Shown here piece after piece: positions 24,000 to 32,769 of a stretch of DNA of 64,000 bases. The stretch spans positions 1 through 64,000 of the forward strand of contig NZ_RQFT01000015.1 of NCBI RefSeq assembly GCF_004769525.1. Reading direction: 5' to 3'. The DNA comes from Leptospira bouyouniensis (GTDB lineage: Bacteria; Spirochaetota; Leptospiria; Leptospirales; Leptospiraceae). The notes under the pieces are model-generated. The model worked only from the letters and a program-made list of their open reading frames with translations, searched no databases and was not told the origin of the DNA. The number at the start of each line of letters is the position of its first letter. The first letter of the stretch is position 1. A program made the translations under genes and the position numbers.

Positions 24000-25835
24000 A
24001 TGGGCATCATCCATTCCCTTTCTCCCGACCTTATCAACCAAATCGCGGCGGGAGAAGTCATTGAATCCACTCACTCCATCCTAAAAGAACTCATTGAAAA
24101 TTCCATCGATGCAGGTGCTAAAAAAATCGAAATTGCGACAGAAAACGCAGGCCTTGGACGTATTTTAGTTTCTGATGATGGGCATGGGATCGAGAAAGAC
24201 GATTTGCCACTAGCCATCAAACGGTATGCCACAAGTAAAATTCAGAATTTCCACGACTTAGAACACCTATTTACCTTTGGGTTCCGAGGGGAAGCCCTTG
24301 CCTCCATTGCCTCTGTATCAAGGCTTGTGATTGAGTCGGGGACCGAAGGAAACCGTATGGCAAACCGGGTGGTTGTGGAAGAAGGGAAGATTGTATCAGA
24401 AGAAGAGATCCCTTTTTTCCAAGGAACAAAAATTGAAATTAAGGATTTATTTTATAATACACCCGTTAGGCGGAAATTCCTAAAAACGGAATCGGGGGAA
24501 GAGAAAAAAAATAGATCCCGTGTACAAACCATGGCACTCGGTGAACCTTCCATTGGGTTTCGGTATGTTCAAAATGGAAAAGAAGTGTTCCATGTCCAAA
24601 AAGAAGAACCATTAGAGCGAGTCCTATCGGTTTACGGCGAAAATCTAAGAGACCATCTACTCCCCATTCACTCAAGCCGAAATGGAATGACTCTACGTGG
24701 GTTTATCTCTCATCCCGATTTTTATAAATCCTCAAGGACTGGGCAGTTTTTTTTCGTGAACAACCGTTCGGTGGAACTGAAATTTTCTGCCCAAATTTTA
24801 AAACGATGTTATGGGGAATTATTACCCAGTGGTGCCTTTCCATATGCATTTTTGTTTTTTGATCTGCCTCGTGAGTTTGTGGATGTGAATGTCCATCCAC
24901 AAAAAAAAGAAGTTCGGTTTTTATCGGAAGAAACCATCACAGGGATGTTATTCCAAGGGATCACAGATGTGTTACGAACATCCACACCCGTTGAATTTTT
25001 AGAGATGCGGCGAAGGCTTTCGATGCCCATTCCCTATGACAATGCAGGAAACAAATCACAGTTTGGTGACAGTGGCACTTCGTTTGCCGGTGGGTTAGGT
25101 TTTGGCAACGGGAATTTTGGAGAAGGGGGAAACAAACAAGTGGAAGGGAATCCTCTCCTTGGTCCAAGTACGATCGAAGGAAGGACCGGATTTTCCCTTG
25201 AAGGGATTGGGGCAGGAACAAACTTACATTTATTAGGTGATAACCTTACCAAACACAATTTGTTTGTCCCAAAAAAACACTATGGTGTGATTTTTGAAAC
25301 CTTTATCTTAGCCGAAGCCGAAGATGGACTCTACATCATCGATCAACATACAGCCCACGAACGGATTCGTTACGAAGAAGTGCTGCGAGACCTCAAATCC
25401 AAAGCTTACAAATCCCAAAGTTTACTCACACCGATTCGTTTGGAACTGACAAAAGAAGAAGCCGAAGAAATGATCGCTGAAAAACATCGGTTTTCAGAGC
25501 TCGGGATCACACTCGAACCCTTTTCAGGAGGGACAATCCTCATTCGTGAAGTTCCTTCCTACATTGATCCAGGGAAAGAAACGGAAACCATCCTCGATCT
25601 TTGGGAGCGGTTCAAATCCAAAGACCCAGAAGAGAAAGAGTTATATGATGAGATGGCAAAATGTGTGGCCTGTCGGTCTGCCATCAAAAAAGGAGACCAG
25701 GTTTCTGACCCCATTATTGGCGAATTGTTACAAAGGCTTTCCTATTGTGAAAACCCATCGCTTTGCCCCCATGGCAGGCCCACTCTCATCAAACTCACAA
25801 GAAAAGACCTTGAGACCATGTTCCATAGAATCTAA
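24000..25835 (+). CDS. mutL: DNA mismatch repair protein MutL
   Basis: A 611-residue MutL. The GHKL ATPase half has [28 protein letters not shown] and [19 protein letters not shown]. The C-terminal half has the endonuclease motif as [13 protein letters not shown] (Thr where Ala is usual), plus [10 protein letters not shown] and CPHGRPT, so a metal-dependent nicking MutL rather than the E. coli type. A Gly/Asn-rich linker spans about residues 345-410. ATG 24000 begins the conserved [20 protein letters not shown]; an in-frame TTG 9 nt earlier is less likely. Confidence 0.96.
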   Translation: MGIIHSLSPDLINQIAAGEVIESTHSILKELIENSIDAGAKKIEIATENAGLGRILVSDDGHGIEKDDLPLAIKRYATSKIQNFHDLEHLFTFGFRGEALASIASVSRLVIESGTEGNRMANRVVVEEGKIVSEEEIPFFQGTKIEIKDLFYNTPVRRKFLKTESGEEKKNRSRVQTMALGEPSIGFRYVQNGKEVFHVQKEEPLERVLSVYGENLRDHLLPIHSSRNGMTLRGFISHPDFYKSSRTGQFFFVNNRSVELKFSAQILKRCYGELLPSGAFPYAFLFFDLPREFVDVNVHPQKKEVRFLSEETITGMLFQGITDVLRTSTPVEFLEMRRRLSMPIPYDNAGNKSQFGDSGTSFAGGLGFGNGNFGEGGNKQVEGNPLLGPSTIEGRTGFSLEGIGAGTNLHLLGDNLTKHNLFVPKKHYGVIFETFILAEAEDGLYIIDQHTAHERIRYEEVLRDLKSKAYKSQSLLTPIRLELTKEEAEEMIAEKHRFSELGITLEPFSGGTILIREVPSYIDPGKETETILDLWERFKSKDPEEKELYDEMAKCVACRSAIKKGDQVSDPIIGELLQRLSYCENPSLCPHGRPTLIKLTRKDLETMFHRI

Positions 25836-25922
25836 TCTGCCAAAGGAATCCGAAAAACATTGATTGATTTCTCGCTTTCGAAATTCTAGGTTCTGATGCC
25901 AAGACCCCTAGAAGGCAAAAAT

Positions 25923-26501
25923 ATGACCCTGCGGGAGAAGGAAAAAATCCTACTCCAAAAAATCAAAGCAGGGGATCCGACTGCCTATATGACCCTTGTC
26001 TCTCCGTTTCGTGAGAGGCTCTTCCGAAAAGCAGTTTCCATGGTCAAAGACGGTGATGACGCCGAAGACATTGTCCAAGATGCTCTCATTTCTGGTTACA
26101 AATCGATTCAAAATTTCCGTGCGGAGGCGGGTGTTTACACTTGGCTCTATCGCATTGTGGTGAATAAGTCCAAGGATTTACTTGCTAAGAAAAAACGCGG
26201 ACGTGAAAAACCCATGGATGACTCAGGGGATAACCAATTTGTGGATTCTCGTGTCGGATATGAAAAAAAATTGGAACTTTCTGAGGAATCCAGTTATCTA
26301 ATGAGTAAGATTGCTCTGTTAGAAGATTCCTACAAACAAGTGCTCGAACTTCGTTATTTTGAAAACCTTTCTTATAACGAAATTGCGGAGATCATGGAAT
26401 GTAATGTAGGGACAGTGAAGAGCCGTCTCTTTAAGGCGAAGGAGTTTTTGAAGCACCTCATCCAGAAAGATGAAAAAGGAGAAGGGTTCTTTGAAAAATA
26501 G
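25923..26501 (+). CDS. ECF-type RNA polymerase sigma factor
   Basis: A 192-residue ECF sigma factor. Region 2 is DPTAYMTLVSPFRERLFRKAVSMVKDGDDAEDIVQDALI with YTWLYRIVVNKSKDLL; region 4 is LRYFENLSYNEIAEIMECNVGTVKSRLFKAKEFL. ATG 25923 with AAGG upstream is preferred over 25896. The downstream gene encodes a single-pass membrane protein and overlaps or abuts it, a usual layout for a membrane-bound anti-sigma factor. The promoter controlled and the signal are unknown. Confidence 0.92.
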   Translation: MTLREKEKILLQKIKAGDPTAYMTLVSPFRERLFRKAVSMVKDGDDAEDIVQDALISGYKSIQNFRAEAGVYTWLYRIVVNKSKDLLAKKKRGREKPMDDSGDNQFVDSRVGYEKKLELSEESSYLMSKIALLEDSYKQVLELRYFENLSYNEIAEIMECNVGTVKSRLFKAKEFLKHLIQKDEKGEGFFEK

Positions 26502-27063
26502 GTTTATGAATTTAAAAGATTGGTTTCGTGCACAATACCCAGGTCTCTTCCCAGAAGACACTGATTCTGTGGTTTTAGAGAATAAAATTTGTTCTCTTTT
26601 CCAACACATCAAAGAAAAAGAAGATACTATCCTTCCTCGGATGTCCAATGACTTTGATGTCCGGTTGCTGAACCTTTTAGAATCGGTTTCGATTGACAGG
26701 CCTACAGAAAAAAACTCCTTCTTTTCTCTTCGGGATTTGATCGAAAACCGAACCGTCCAGTATTCTTTTTCTGCAGTGATGGCAGTGAGTTTGGTCTTTG
26801 TTTTAATGAACCGTAGCCAAACCGATACCAGTTTCACTAAAAATGATTCGGCTGGTGTTGTGATTGAACAAAATAACTACCAATACGAACCAACAAGTAT
26901 TGATTTAAGTGAATCCTACCAAAAACGAGTGTTACTTGACCACTTACGTTCGGCACCAGGTTCTGTTTATGGACTCCGTGAACTCGAACTCTACTATGAA
27001 AAAACAGGAAGGGATGCAGCGGCAGAAGAGCTTCACCTCCTCATTGAATCCGTAGAACGATAA
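26491..27063 (+). CDS. Single-pass membrane protein, putative anti-sigma factor
   Basis: About 190 residues; the start is uncertain among ATG 26470, TTG 26491 (GGAG upstream) and ATG 26506. The N-terminal half is cytosolic and acidic, with a membrane segment at about residues 90-105 (SAVMAVSLVFVLMN), then a periplasmic part ending in a helical pair. No canonical zinc-binding anti-sigma motif (HxxxCxxC) is visible. Its position directly after the sigma gene supports an anti-sigma role, as inference. Confidence 0.7.
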   Translation: MKNRFMNLKDWFRAQYPGLFPEDTDSVVLENKICSLFQHIKEKEDTILPRMSNDFDVRLLNLLESVSIDRPTEKNSFFSLRDLIENRTVQYSFSAVMAVSLVFVLMNRSQTDTSFTKNDSAGVVIEQNNYQYEPTSIDLSESYQKRVLLDHLRSAPGSVYGLRELELYYEKTGRDAAAEELHLLIESVER

Positions 27064-27174
27064 CATTTACCATTCGCCATTGGCTTTTATTCGAAAGTCA
27101 ATGGTGTCAGCACTCTTACAGACTTCCTCTAAATAAACTCCCATTTTGTTTTTGGATTTAAAACGAAGAGATTT

Positions 27175-28047
27175 CTAAACTAAGTTCTTAGCAAATAAAA
27201 CAGCGTCCCGAGAGCGGATTTCGTCTGCAGAATGGAGAATCGCAAGGGCAAATTGTTCGATCCTTGCTTCCAATCGGAAATTCCCACCACTCCTCTCTTT
27301 ACTATCCGTTAGTCTTTTTAGTTCCGCATACCAAATTTGGATGGTGGTTTCCTCTTTTTTGGAACTGGGGGTAAAAAGACCTGATTTCCAAGCAAACACT
27401 GGCACAAGTTCCTTTTTTTCTTCCTCTTTTTCAGTTAACTCAGCCGCTTTTTGGATGAGCCCAACCATCGGTGGCCAGCGAACGATTGTAAGTGGAAAAA
27501 GTTGTGGGTCATTGAGGAATGCAGTGCGGTAGTTTTCGATGCCTTCCCTTTCATTCCCAGTCATCACTTGAGATTCAGCTAAGTAGTACAATAGGGCAGG
27601 GGATTGTTTGTTCCCACCATATAATAATACTTCTATAGCCATGGTATAATCTTGGATTTTAATGAGACTCCTTGCTAGGTCACCCAATAGTTCTTTGTCG
27701 AGAGCATTTGAACCTTCCCATTGGTAAGCTAGTTTTAAATGGTCCCTTGCTTCTTTTAGGATACAATCTTGTGTGACAAAAAAACTATCCGTGTTTTGGA
27801 ATCCACGTTTACGAACTTCCGTTTCAAAGTCTGAAAAAAGTTGCAGTAATAATTTCCCACGTTCTTTTCCTTCTCTTGTTTTTAATATGAGGTCAAGTCT
27901 GTGGTCCCAAAAACTAGAAATATAAAACCCGCTGATGGTTGCGAGATCCTCGGGATCTCGATCCAAAAGTACAGAATAAATAGACTTTGCAGTTTCAAAC
28001 TCACCATTTGAAAGGTAGGTGAGAGCTTCTTCTGACTTCTGGATCAT
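27175..28047 (-). CDS. TPR-repeat protein
   Basis: A 290-residue cytosolic protein with TPR-like helices: EEALTYLSNGEFETAKSIYSVLLDRDPEDL at the start and ELLGDLARSLIKIQDYTMAIEVLL, YYLAESQVMTGNEREGIENYRTAFLNDPQ in the middle. The C-terminal third is helical without clear repeats. No partner is known. It ends 6 bp before the ribosome hibernation gene region begins in the same direction, so the two are probably co-transcribed. Confidence 0.78.
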   Translation of the reverse strand: MIQKSEEALTYLSNGEFETAKSIYSVLLDRDPEDLATISGFYISSFWDHRLDLILKTREGKERGKLLLQLFSDFETEVRKRGFQNTDSFFVTQDCILKEARDHLKLAYQWEGSNALDKELLGDLARSLIKIQDYTMAIEVLLYGGNKQSPALLYYLAESQVMTGNEREGIENYRTAFLNDPQLFPLTIVRWPPMVGLIQKAAELTEKEEEKKELVPVFAWKSGLFTPSSKKEETTIQIWYAELKRLTDSKERSGGNFRLEARIEQFALAILHSADEIRSRDAVLFAKNLV

Positions 28048-28053
28048 AAGAGA

Positions 28054-28341
28054 TTAGTGTTGGCTTTTTTTGTCGTGGTGTTTGCTTGTTTGAGAGATGA
28101 TTTTGTCTTCTAAACCATCGACACAAACATAAATGTCTTTGTCTTGGTTATGTGCATTAAAGTTGTTTCCATCAGCGTGTAACTTTAAGTTAGCGTGGAT
28201 TTCTCCATGGATGGCTTCAAAGGAAACTTCACAAGATACAATTTTTTGAACGAATTTTGTCACACGTTCTAGTTTTTCATCTGCGTATTTCTCAGCTGCT
28301 TCAGACCTGTCTAAATGTTTCCAAGTATAATTGATTTTCAT
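28054..28341 (-). CDS. raiA: Ribosome hibernation / translation inhibitor (RaiA/HPF short form)
   Basis: A 95-residue short HPF/RaiA protein: MKINYTWKHLDRSEAAEKYADEKLERVTKF, then CEVSFEAIHGEIHANLKLHADGNNFNA and DIYVCVDGLEDKIISQTSKHHDKK, the beta-alpha-beta-beta-beta-alpha fold that binds the 30S decoding site to inactivate ribosomes in stationary phase. It lacks the dimerisation domain of long HPF. ATG 28341 starts the conserved region. The TPR gene follows 6 bp after its stop. Confidence 0.9.
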   Translation of the reverse strand: MKINYTWKHLDRSEAAEKYADEKLERVTKFVQKIVSCEVSFEAIHGEIHANLKLHADGNNFNAHNQDKDIYVCVDGLEDKIISQTSKHHDKKSQH

Positions 28342-28445
28342 AATTTGTCCCAATTTGGTATGGAATGATTGTATTCTAGAAAAAAAGCTAACGTCAAATA
28401 AAAAAGAATTGAAGGAGGATGTTTCGGGGCATACTCCTTGTAGTC

Positions 28446-29210
28446 ATGGCAGAGGAAGAAAAGAAAACAAAAGCTGCAAAAAAACAAGCGGCCAAAAAAA
28501 AGGTTGTTACGAAACTTGCTCGCTCTGCTAACGAAAAGACAAAGAATATAATTTCTAAAAATGAAAATGTGAGTACAAAAGTTGTTCCAAAGAAAGGAAC
28601 TGAAAAAACAGAAACACCATCAGTTTCCAAAATTTACAATGATTCCAAATTTACCCAACATCCAAATTTCGAAGCAGAGGATCTGATCAAAGTCCTCGTT
28701 CGATCGCCAAAAGAAACGTTTGTTTTTTGGAAATTTTCAAAAAAGACTTTGGATCGAATCACAAATGAATTAGAATCTGCCAATACTGATGGGCTTATCT
28801 TTCGATTGAAAGTCGAATACCAAAATGTGTTTGGCAGTGATCGTGTCGAATGGCATGACCTTCCTCCTTTTACCGAATCGTATTATTTAAAGTTTATGTT
28901 TCCCGTCCGTATGGTCCAATGTACGATCTTTGTATCGTACAACCAAAAAGAAATTCCTTCCTTACATTCTACTGGAAAAGACCTTCCGCAAGGGACAGAG
29001 TCATTTCGTTTGGACAAAGAATGGATCCATCCCCAATGGATAGAAGATGGACTTGTTGTACAAAGCCCGAGTGGAGAGTTCTATTTTCGGGATGAAAATC
29101 CAAGTGGATATTATGTACATCCGAGAAACCAAAGCACAAACCCCAACACAAAAACGAGTGAGAACTTTCCCTTTGCGAATGGATCAGGTTCCGGAAAGGG
29201 ATTTCTCTGA
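28446..29210 (+). CDS. DUF4912 domain protein
   Basis: About 254 residues (an ATG at 28419 immediately after AAGGAGG is an alternative start). Residues 1-65 are Lys/Ala-rich and disordered, like a nucleic-acid-binding tail. The following domain, LIKVLVRSPKETFVFWKFS with a later FRLKVEYQ and FMFPVRMVQCTIFVSY, is DUF4912, a family typically encoded next to GH57 alpha-glucan enzymes. Its stop TGA shares bases with the GH57 start (TGATG), so they are translationally coupled. A role in glycogen metabolism is inferred. Confidence 0.85.
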   Translation: MAEEEKKTKAAKKQAAKKKVVTKLARSANEKTKNIISKNENVSTKVVPKKGTEKTETPSVSKIYNDSKFTQHPNFEAEDLIKVLVRSPKETFVFWKFSKKTLDRITNELESANTDGLIFRLKVEYQNVFGSDRVEWHDLPPFTESYYLKFMFPVRMVQCTIFVSYNQKEIPSLHSTGKDLPQGTESFRLDKEWIHPQWIEDGLVVQSPSGEFYFRDENPSGYYVHPRNQSTNPNTKTSENFPFANGSGSGKGFL

Positions 29211-30796
29211 TGAACCAATCTGCAAAAGGGCATTTGGTGTTTGTCCTGCATGCCCACCTACCATTTGTTAGACACCCAGGTTATGACACACCTTTTATCG
29301 AAGAAAACTGGTTCAATGAAGCCATTTTAGAAACTTATATCCCTCTCGTTCGAGTGTTTCGCAATTTAAAGGATGAGTCTGTTCGGTTTCGGATCACAAT
29401 GTCCTTCACACCAACCCTGTCTCAGATGATGACAGATCCATACTTACAAAACCAGTTTCGGAAATACTTAAAAAATCTAATTTCACTCGCAAAACACGAA
29501 ACCAAACGAACGAGTCAAGACCCACATTTACAGTATTTGGCAACAAGATACCTTGAACATTTTATAGATACCGAATCCATCTTTGAAGAGACAAACGGAG
29601 ATTTAACGAAGTTATTTTTACCCTTTATCGAATCAGGGGAATTGGAAGCGATGACAAGCCCTGCAACCCACGCTTTTTTGCCTTTTTATGATTCTGAAAG
29701 TTCGGTCTTTCGTTCCCAGTTGAAAAATGGTCGTAGGACATTCCGAAGGATTTGGGGTAGAGACCCCAAAGGCATTTGGCTTTCGGAATGTGGGTACTCA
29801 GAAAAACTGGAAGAGGAACTCGACCGCGAGGGTTTTCGGTATTTTTTTGTGGACACACATGGGATCACCCATGCAAACCCAAGACCTAAGTTTGGAGTGT
29901 ATGCTCCCGTGGAAGTAGGAAGTGGGGTATTTGCCTTTGGGCGAGACCCAGAGAGTAGCAAACAGGTTTGGAGTTCTATCGATGGTTACCCTGGAGACTT
30001 TCGATACAGGGAATACTACCGTGACATCGGCCATGACCTTCCTTGGGAAGAGATATCACCTTACCTCCATTCCAATGGAATCCGCATCAACACAAGCATC
30101 AAGTACTACCGCATCACAGGGAGAACTTCAGACAAAGGGTATTACCATCCCGATTGGGCGATGGAAGCCGCAGGCAACCACGCAGAAGATTTTTTACAAA
30201 AACGGATTAGTCAAGCAGAACAGCTTTTTGCGACAAACAAACAACCGTCAGTTGTTGTCTCACCGTATGATGCTGAGTTATACGGTCACTGGTGGTACGA
30301 AGGCCCTCAGTTCATTGAGTTTTTATTCAAAAAAATCCACTTCAACCAAAATACCATCCAACTTTCTCATCCATTAGAAGCAGCACGTGCCTTGCCAAGG
30401 ATCCAATCTGTCGAAATGAAGATGTCAAGTTGGGGAGAAAATGGGTATGGGGAAGTATGGCTCAATGCTACCAATGATTGGATCTACCCGCTCATCCATT
30501 CTCTTAGCATTCGGATGCACAAACGAGTCCATGAGTTTGCCAAAGGTACAGATCTCCAAATCCGTATCCTAAAACAAATGGGTCGTGAATTGTTGCTCCT
30601 ACAGAGTAGTGATTGGGCCTTTATCATGAAAACTGGGACTATGGTGGATTATGCCATTCGCCGGACCAATGTACATACCAATTTGTTTTTGGCATTGGAT
30701 GCAATGCTCACCGGGCCAGTGGACATGTCCGTTTTAGAAGCAGCGGAGGCCGAAAATAACGCTTTCCCCGATATCCGGCCAGAAGATTTTCGTTAG
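29210..30796 (+). CDS. GH57 1,4-alpha-glucan branching enzyme
   Basis: A 528-residue GH57 protein. HLVFVLHAHLPFVRHPG is the N-terminal motif; SFTPTLSQMM, the nucleophile region IWLSECGYSEKLEEEL (Glu) and SPYDAELYGHWWYEG (acid/base Asp) are all present. These match the GH57 branching enzymes (EC 2.4.1.18) that make alpha-1,6 branches in glycogen; strict specificity cannot be read from sequence alone. It overlaps the DUF4912 gene by one base. Confidence 0.9.
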   Translation: MNQSAKGHLVFVLHAHLPFVRHPGYDTPFIEENWFNEAILETYIPLVRVFRNLKDESVRFRITMSFTPTLSQMMTDPYLQNQFRKYLKNLISLAKHETKRTSQDPHLQYLATRYLEHFIDTESIFEETNGDLTKLFLPFIESGELEAMTSPATHAFLPFYDSESSVFRSQLKNGRRTFRRIWGRDPKGIWLSECGYSEKLEEELDREGFRYFFVDTHGITHANPRPKFGVYAPVEVGSGVFAFGRDPESSKQVWSSIDGYPGDFRYREYYRDIGHDLPWEEISPYLHSNGIRINTSIKYYRITGRTSDKGYYHPDWAMEAAGNHAEDFLQKRISQAEQLFATNKQPSVVVSPYDAELYGHWWYEGPQFIEFLFKKIHFNQNTIQLSHPLEAARALPRIQSVEMKMSSWGENGYGEVWLNATNDWIYPLIHSLSIRMHKRVHEFAKGTDLQIRILKQMGRELLLLQSSDWAFIMKTGTMVDYAIRRTNVHTNLFLALDAMLTGPVDMSVLEAAEAENNAFPDIRPEDFR

Positions 30797-30862
30797 AATT
30801 ATTCTAAAAGTATTGCCTTCAAAACGCAGGTTTTGGAAACTGGAGGGGATCGGAGGGTTTTT

Positions 30863-31069
30863 ATGACGAATTTTTACCGTTTTCCCTTAGTTCTGATTGC
30901 TTTGTTTGTATTGGCCAACGTTGTATTTTGCCAATGGAACCACCGCGAAACCCAAGAAGGGGTGTACCGCATGGATGATTCTGTCATTCGTTATGTGGAA
31001 TCTCTGGAAGAGGCGGAAAAAAGCCAGGTCACAAGAAAACCTTCTCCCTTTGGTCAAGGTATCTTATAA
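30863..31069 (+). CDS. Small secreted or membrane protein
   Basis: A 68-residue protein with an N-terminal hydrophobic segment (residues 6-22, ending near VVFCQW), then a hydrophilic tail. GGAGGG lies 5 nt upstream of the ATG. It could be a lipoprotein (VFC) or a single-pass protein resembling FtsB-type septum proteins in size only; there is no proof. It follows the GH57 gene by 66 bp. Confidence 0.6.
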   Translation: MTNFYRFPLVLIALFVLANVVFCQWNHRETQEGVYRMDDSVIRYVESLEEAEKSQVTRKPSPFGQGIL

Positions 31070-31154
31070 TCTTAAAACCGAATGATGTTTTTACCCGCAA
31101 AATCGAATTGATTCCCTGCGGGTTTTGATCATCATCCAAGCGACGAAAACCAAA

Positions 31155-31592
31155 TCACTTCGGTTTGAAGTCTACGTTATCCCAATAATCCTTTCCATAA
31201 TCAAAAAAGATTTCTTCGCCTTCTTTAATTGTCTTTAATACCTTAAACCTAGCTGTTTTCCACCTGACGGAAGTGATGAGTTCTGCATTGGGTTTAGAGG
31301 AGTGATTGATATAACGAGTGTAATTTGATTCACGGCCCTCACCATAAATCCACCAATCTTTACAGATCCAAAGTAAGTATTTTGAATCCACGTATTTGTT
31401 TGATTCTGCTTGTTCATCGGTAATGATTTTACCCATGTAATAACCAACAGTATCACCTTTATATAATGTTTGTTTGGTGAAAAGTCCCATGCCAATATTG
31501 GGAACAGAAGATGGTTTAACGATAAAATCCTTCTCGGTATACACTACCGGTTTTCTTTTTTTGGCCTTCTTTACAGATTTCTTTTTCTTCAT
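31155..31592 (-). CDS. SET-domain lysine methyltransferase-like protein
   Basis: A 145-residue protein: a basic N-terminal tail ([13 protein letters not shown]), then a SET domain with [38 protein letters not shown] (the NHS motif) and [17 protein letters not shown] proteins transfer methyl groups from SAM to lysines, usually of histones in eukaryotes; in bacteria, substrates are unknown or secreted effectors. It is convergent with the 68-residue gene and divergent from the 50-residue ORF. Confidence 0.88.
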   Translation of the reverse strand: MKKKKSVKKAKKRKPVVYTEKDFIVKPSSVPNIGMGLFTKQTLYKGDTVGYYMGKIITDEQAESNKYVDSKYLLWICKDWWIYGEGRESNYTRYINHSSKPNAELITSVRWKTARFKVLKTIKEGEEIFFDYGKDYWDNVDFKPK

Positions 31593-31697
31593 TTTCTACC
31601 TATATGACATAAGAGGAAAACAATTCTCCCTTGTAAAGCCATTGGCATTTAAGATTCACCATGTCCCTCTCCGAACTTTAAAGGGATAGGGGGGCCT

Positions 31698-31850
31698 ATG
31701 AAACGGGAACCACAAAAACAAACGGAAGAAAAAACCAATGTTGTGAATTTGGCCATTTACCGAGCCAAAAAGGCACTCGAACGTGATGGTTTTGAAGTGG
31801 TGGAAAACCCTGATGGGAAAATTACCCTTGTCATTCGTCTTGCGAAATAA
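31698..31850 (+). CDS. Short ORF upstream of ribH (50 residues)
   Basis: ATG 31698 with AGGGGGG upstream gives a 50-residue product that ends EVVENPDGKITLVIRLAK, with a clear helix-then-strand pattern and codon use like its neighbours. It sits 23 bp before ribH on the same strand. It is probably translated; no family is recognised. Its N-terminal basic stretch and Lys/Glu content fit a small cytosolic regulator, but that is speculation. Confidence 0.6.
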   Translation: MKREPQKQTEEKTNVVNLAIYRAKKALERDGFEVVENPDGKITLVIRLAK

Positions 31851-31873
31851 GCCCTCTTTAGGAACTTGGATAC

Positions 31874-32341
31874 ATGACAGCACAATTGGAAGGAACACGA
31901 ATTGGAAACGGACAAAAACATTGTGTCATCGTTTCCAAGTTCAATGAATTCATCACAGAGTCTCTCTTAAAAGGGGCAAAAGACGCATACAGACAACACG
32001 GGATTCAGGACTCTGATGTCACCGTTATCTACGTGCCGGGAGCCTTTGAACTCCCACAAACCGTGAAACGTGTTTTACAATCGAAAAAATTCCAATTCTC
32101 TGCCATCGTTTGTTTAGGTGCTGTGATCCGCGGGGCCACTTCACATTATGATTTGGTTTCGGGTGAAGCGGCAAAAGTGGGATCTGTTGCCGATGGATCA
32201 GTGCCAGTGATTTTTGGTGTCATCACCACCGAATCCATTGAACAAGCGATCGAACGAGCAGGAACGAAAGCTGGAAACAAAGGGTATGAAGCGGCCACCA
32301 CAGCCATTGAAATGGCAAATCTTTTCAAAGAGATCGGATGA
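31874..32341 (+). CDS. ribH: 6,7-dimethyl-8-ribityllumazine synthase
   Basis: A 155-residue RibH, which condenses ribulose 3,4-bis-phosphate product with a pyrimidine to make the riboflavin precursor. Hallmarks: [53 protein letters not shown] with the catalytic His, and [20 protein letters not shown]. It overlaps nusB by 4 bp, the widespread ribH-nusB arrangement. Confidence 0.97.
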   Translation: MTAQLEGTRIGNGQKHCVIVSKFNEFITESLLKGAKDAYRQHGIQDSDVTVIYVPGAFELPQTVKRVLQSKKFQFSAIVCLGAVIRGATSHYDLVSGEAAKVGSVADGSVPVIFGVITTESIEQAIERAGTKAGNKGYEAATTAIEMANLFKEIG

Positions 32342-32760
32342 GTTCCAGACACCGTGGGCGTAGTCTTGCCCTGATGTGCCTCTACCAAATTGATTTGGTG
32401 GGGACCGACCCTGATCGTGCCATGAAATTTGATTGGTACGACAAAAAAATCACCCGAGAAGAAAAGGATTATGCTATCTTTCTAGTGAAAGGAGTGGTCG
32501 AAAATCGAAAAAGCATCGATACTCTAATCAAGAAGTATTCGGAGAATTGGGAACTTTCGCGTATTTCCGTGGTCAATCGTTGTATTTTACGTTTATCAAT
32601 CCTTAGTTTGCAGAAGGAACCTTTCCTTGCTGCGCCCGTTGTCATCAATGAAGCGGTAGAACTCACGAAGGAATTTGAAACGGACGAATCAGCGCAATTC
32701 ATCAACGGACTACTCGATGCCTTCTATAAGAAGGAGATCTTACCTAAAGATTCCCACTAA
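32338..32760 (+). CDS. nusB: Transcription antitermination factor NusB
   Basis: A 140-residue Nus[20 protein letters not shown] starts the RNA-binding face, and [21 protein letters not shown] with [27 protein letters not shown] is the conserved C-terminal core. It works with NusE at boxA sites in rRNA transcription. It overlaps ribH by 4 bp and is 10 bp ahead of the TPR gene. Confidence 0.96.
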   Translation: MSSRHRGRSLALMCLYQIDLVGTDPDRAMKFDWYDKKITREEKDYAIFLVKGVVENRKSIDTLIKKYSENWELSRISVVNRCILRLSILSLQKEPFLAAPVVINEAVELTKEFETDESAQFINGLLDAFYKKEILPKDSH

Positions 32761-32769
32761 AATAAAGAA

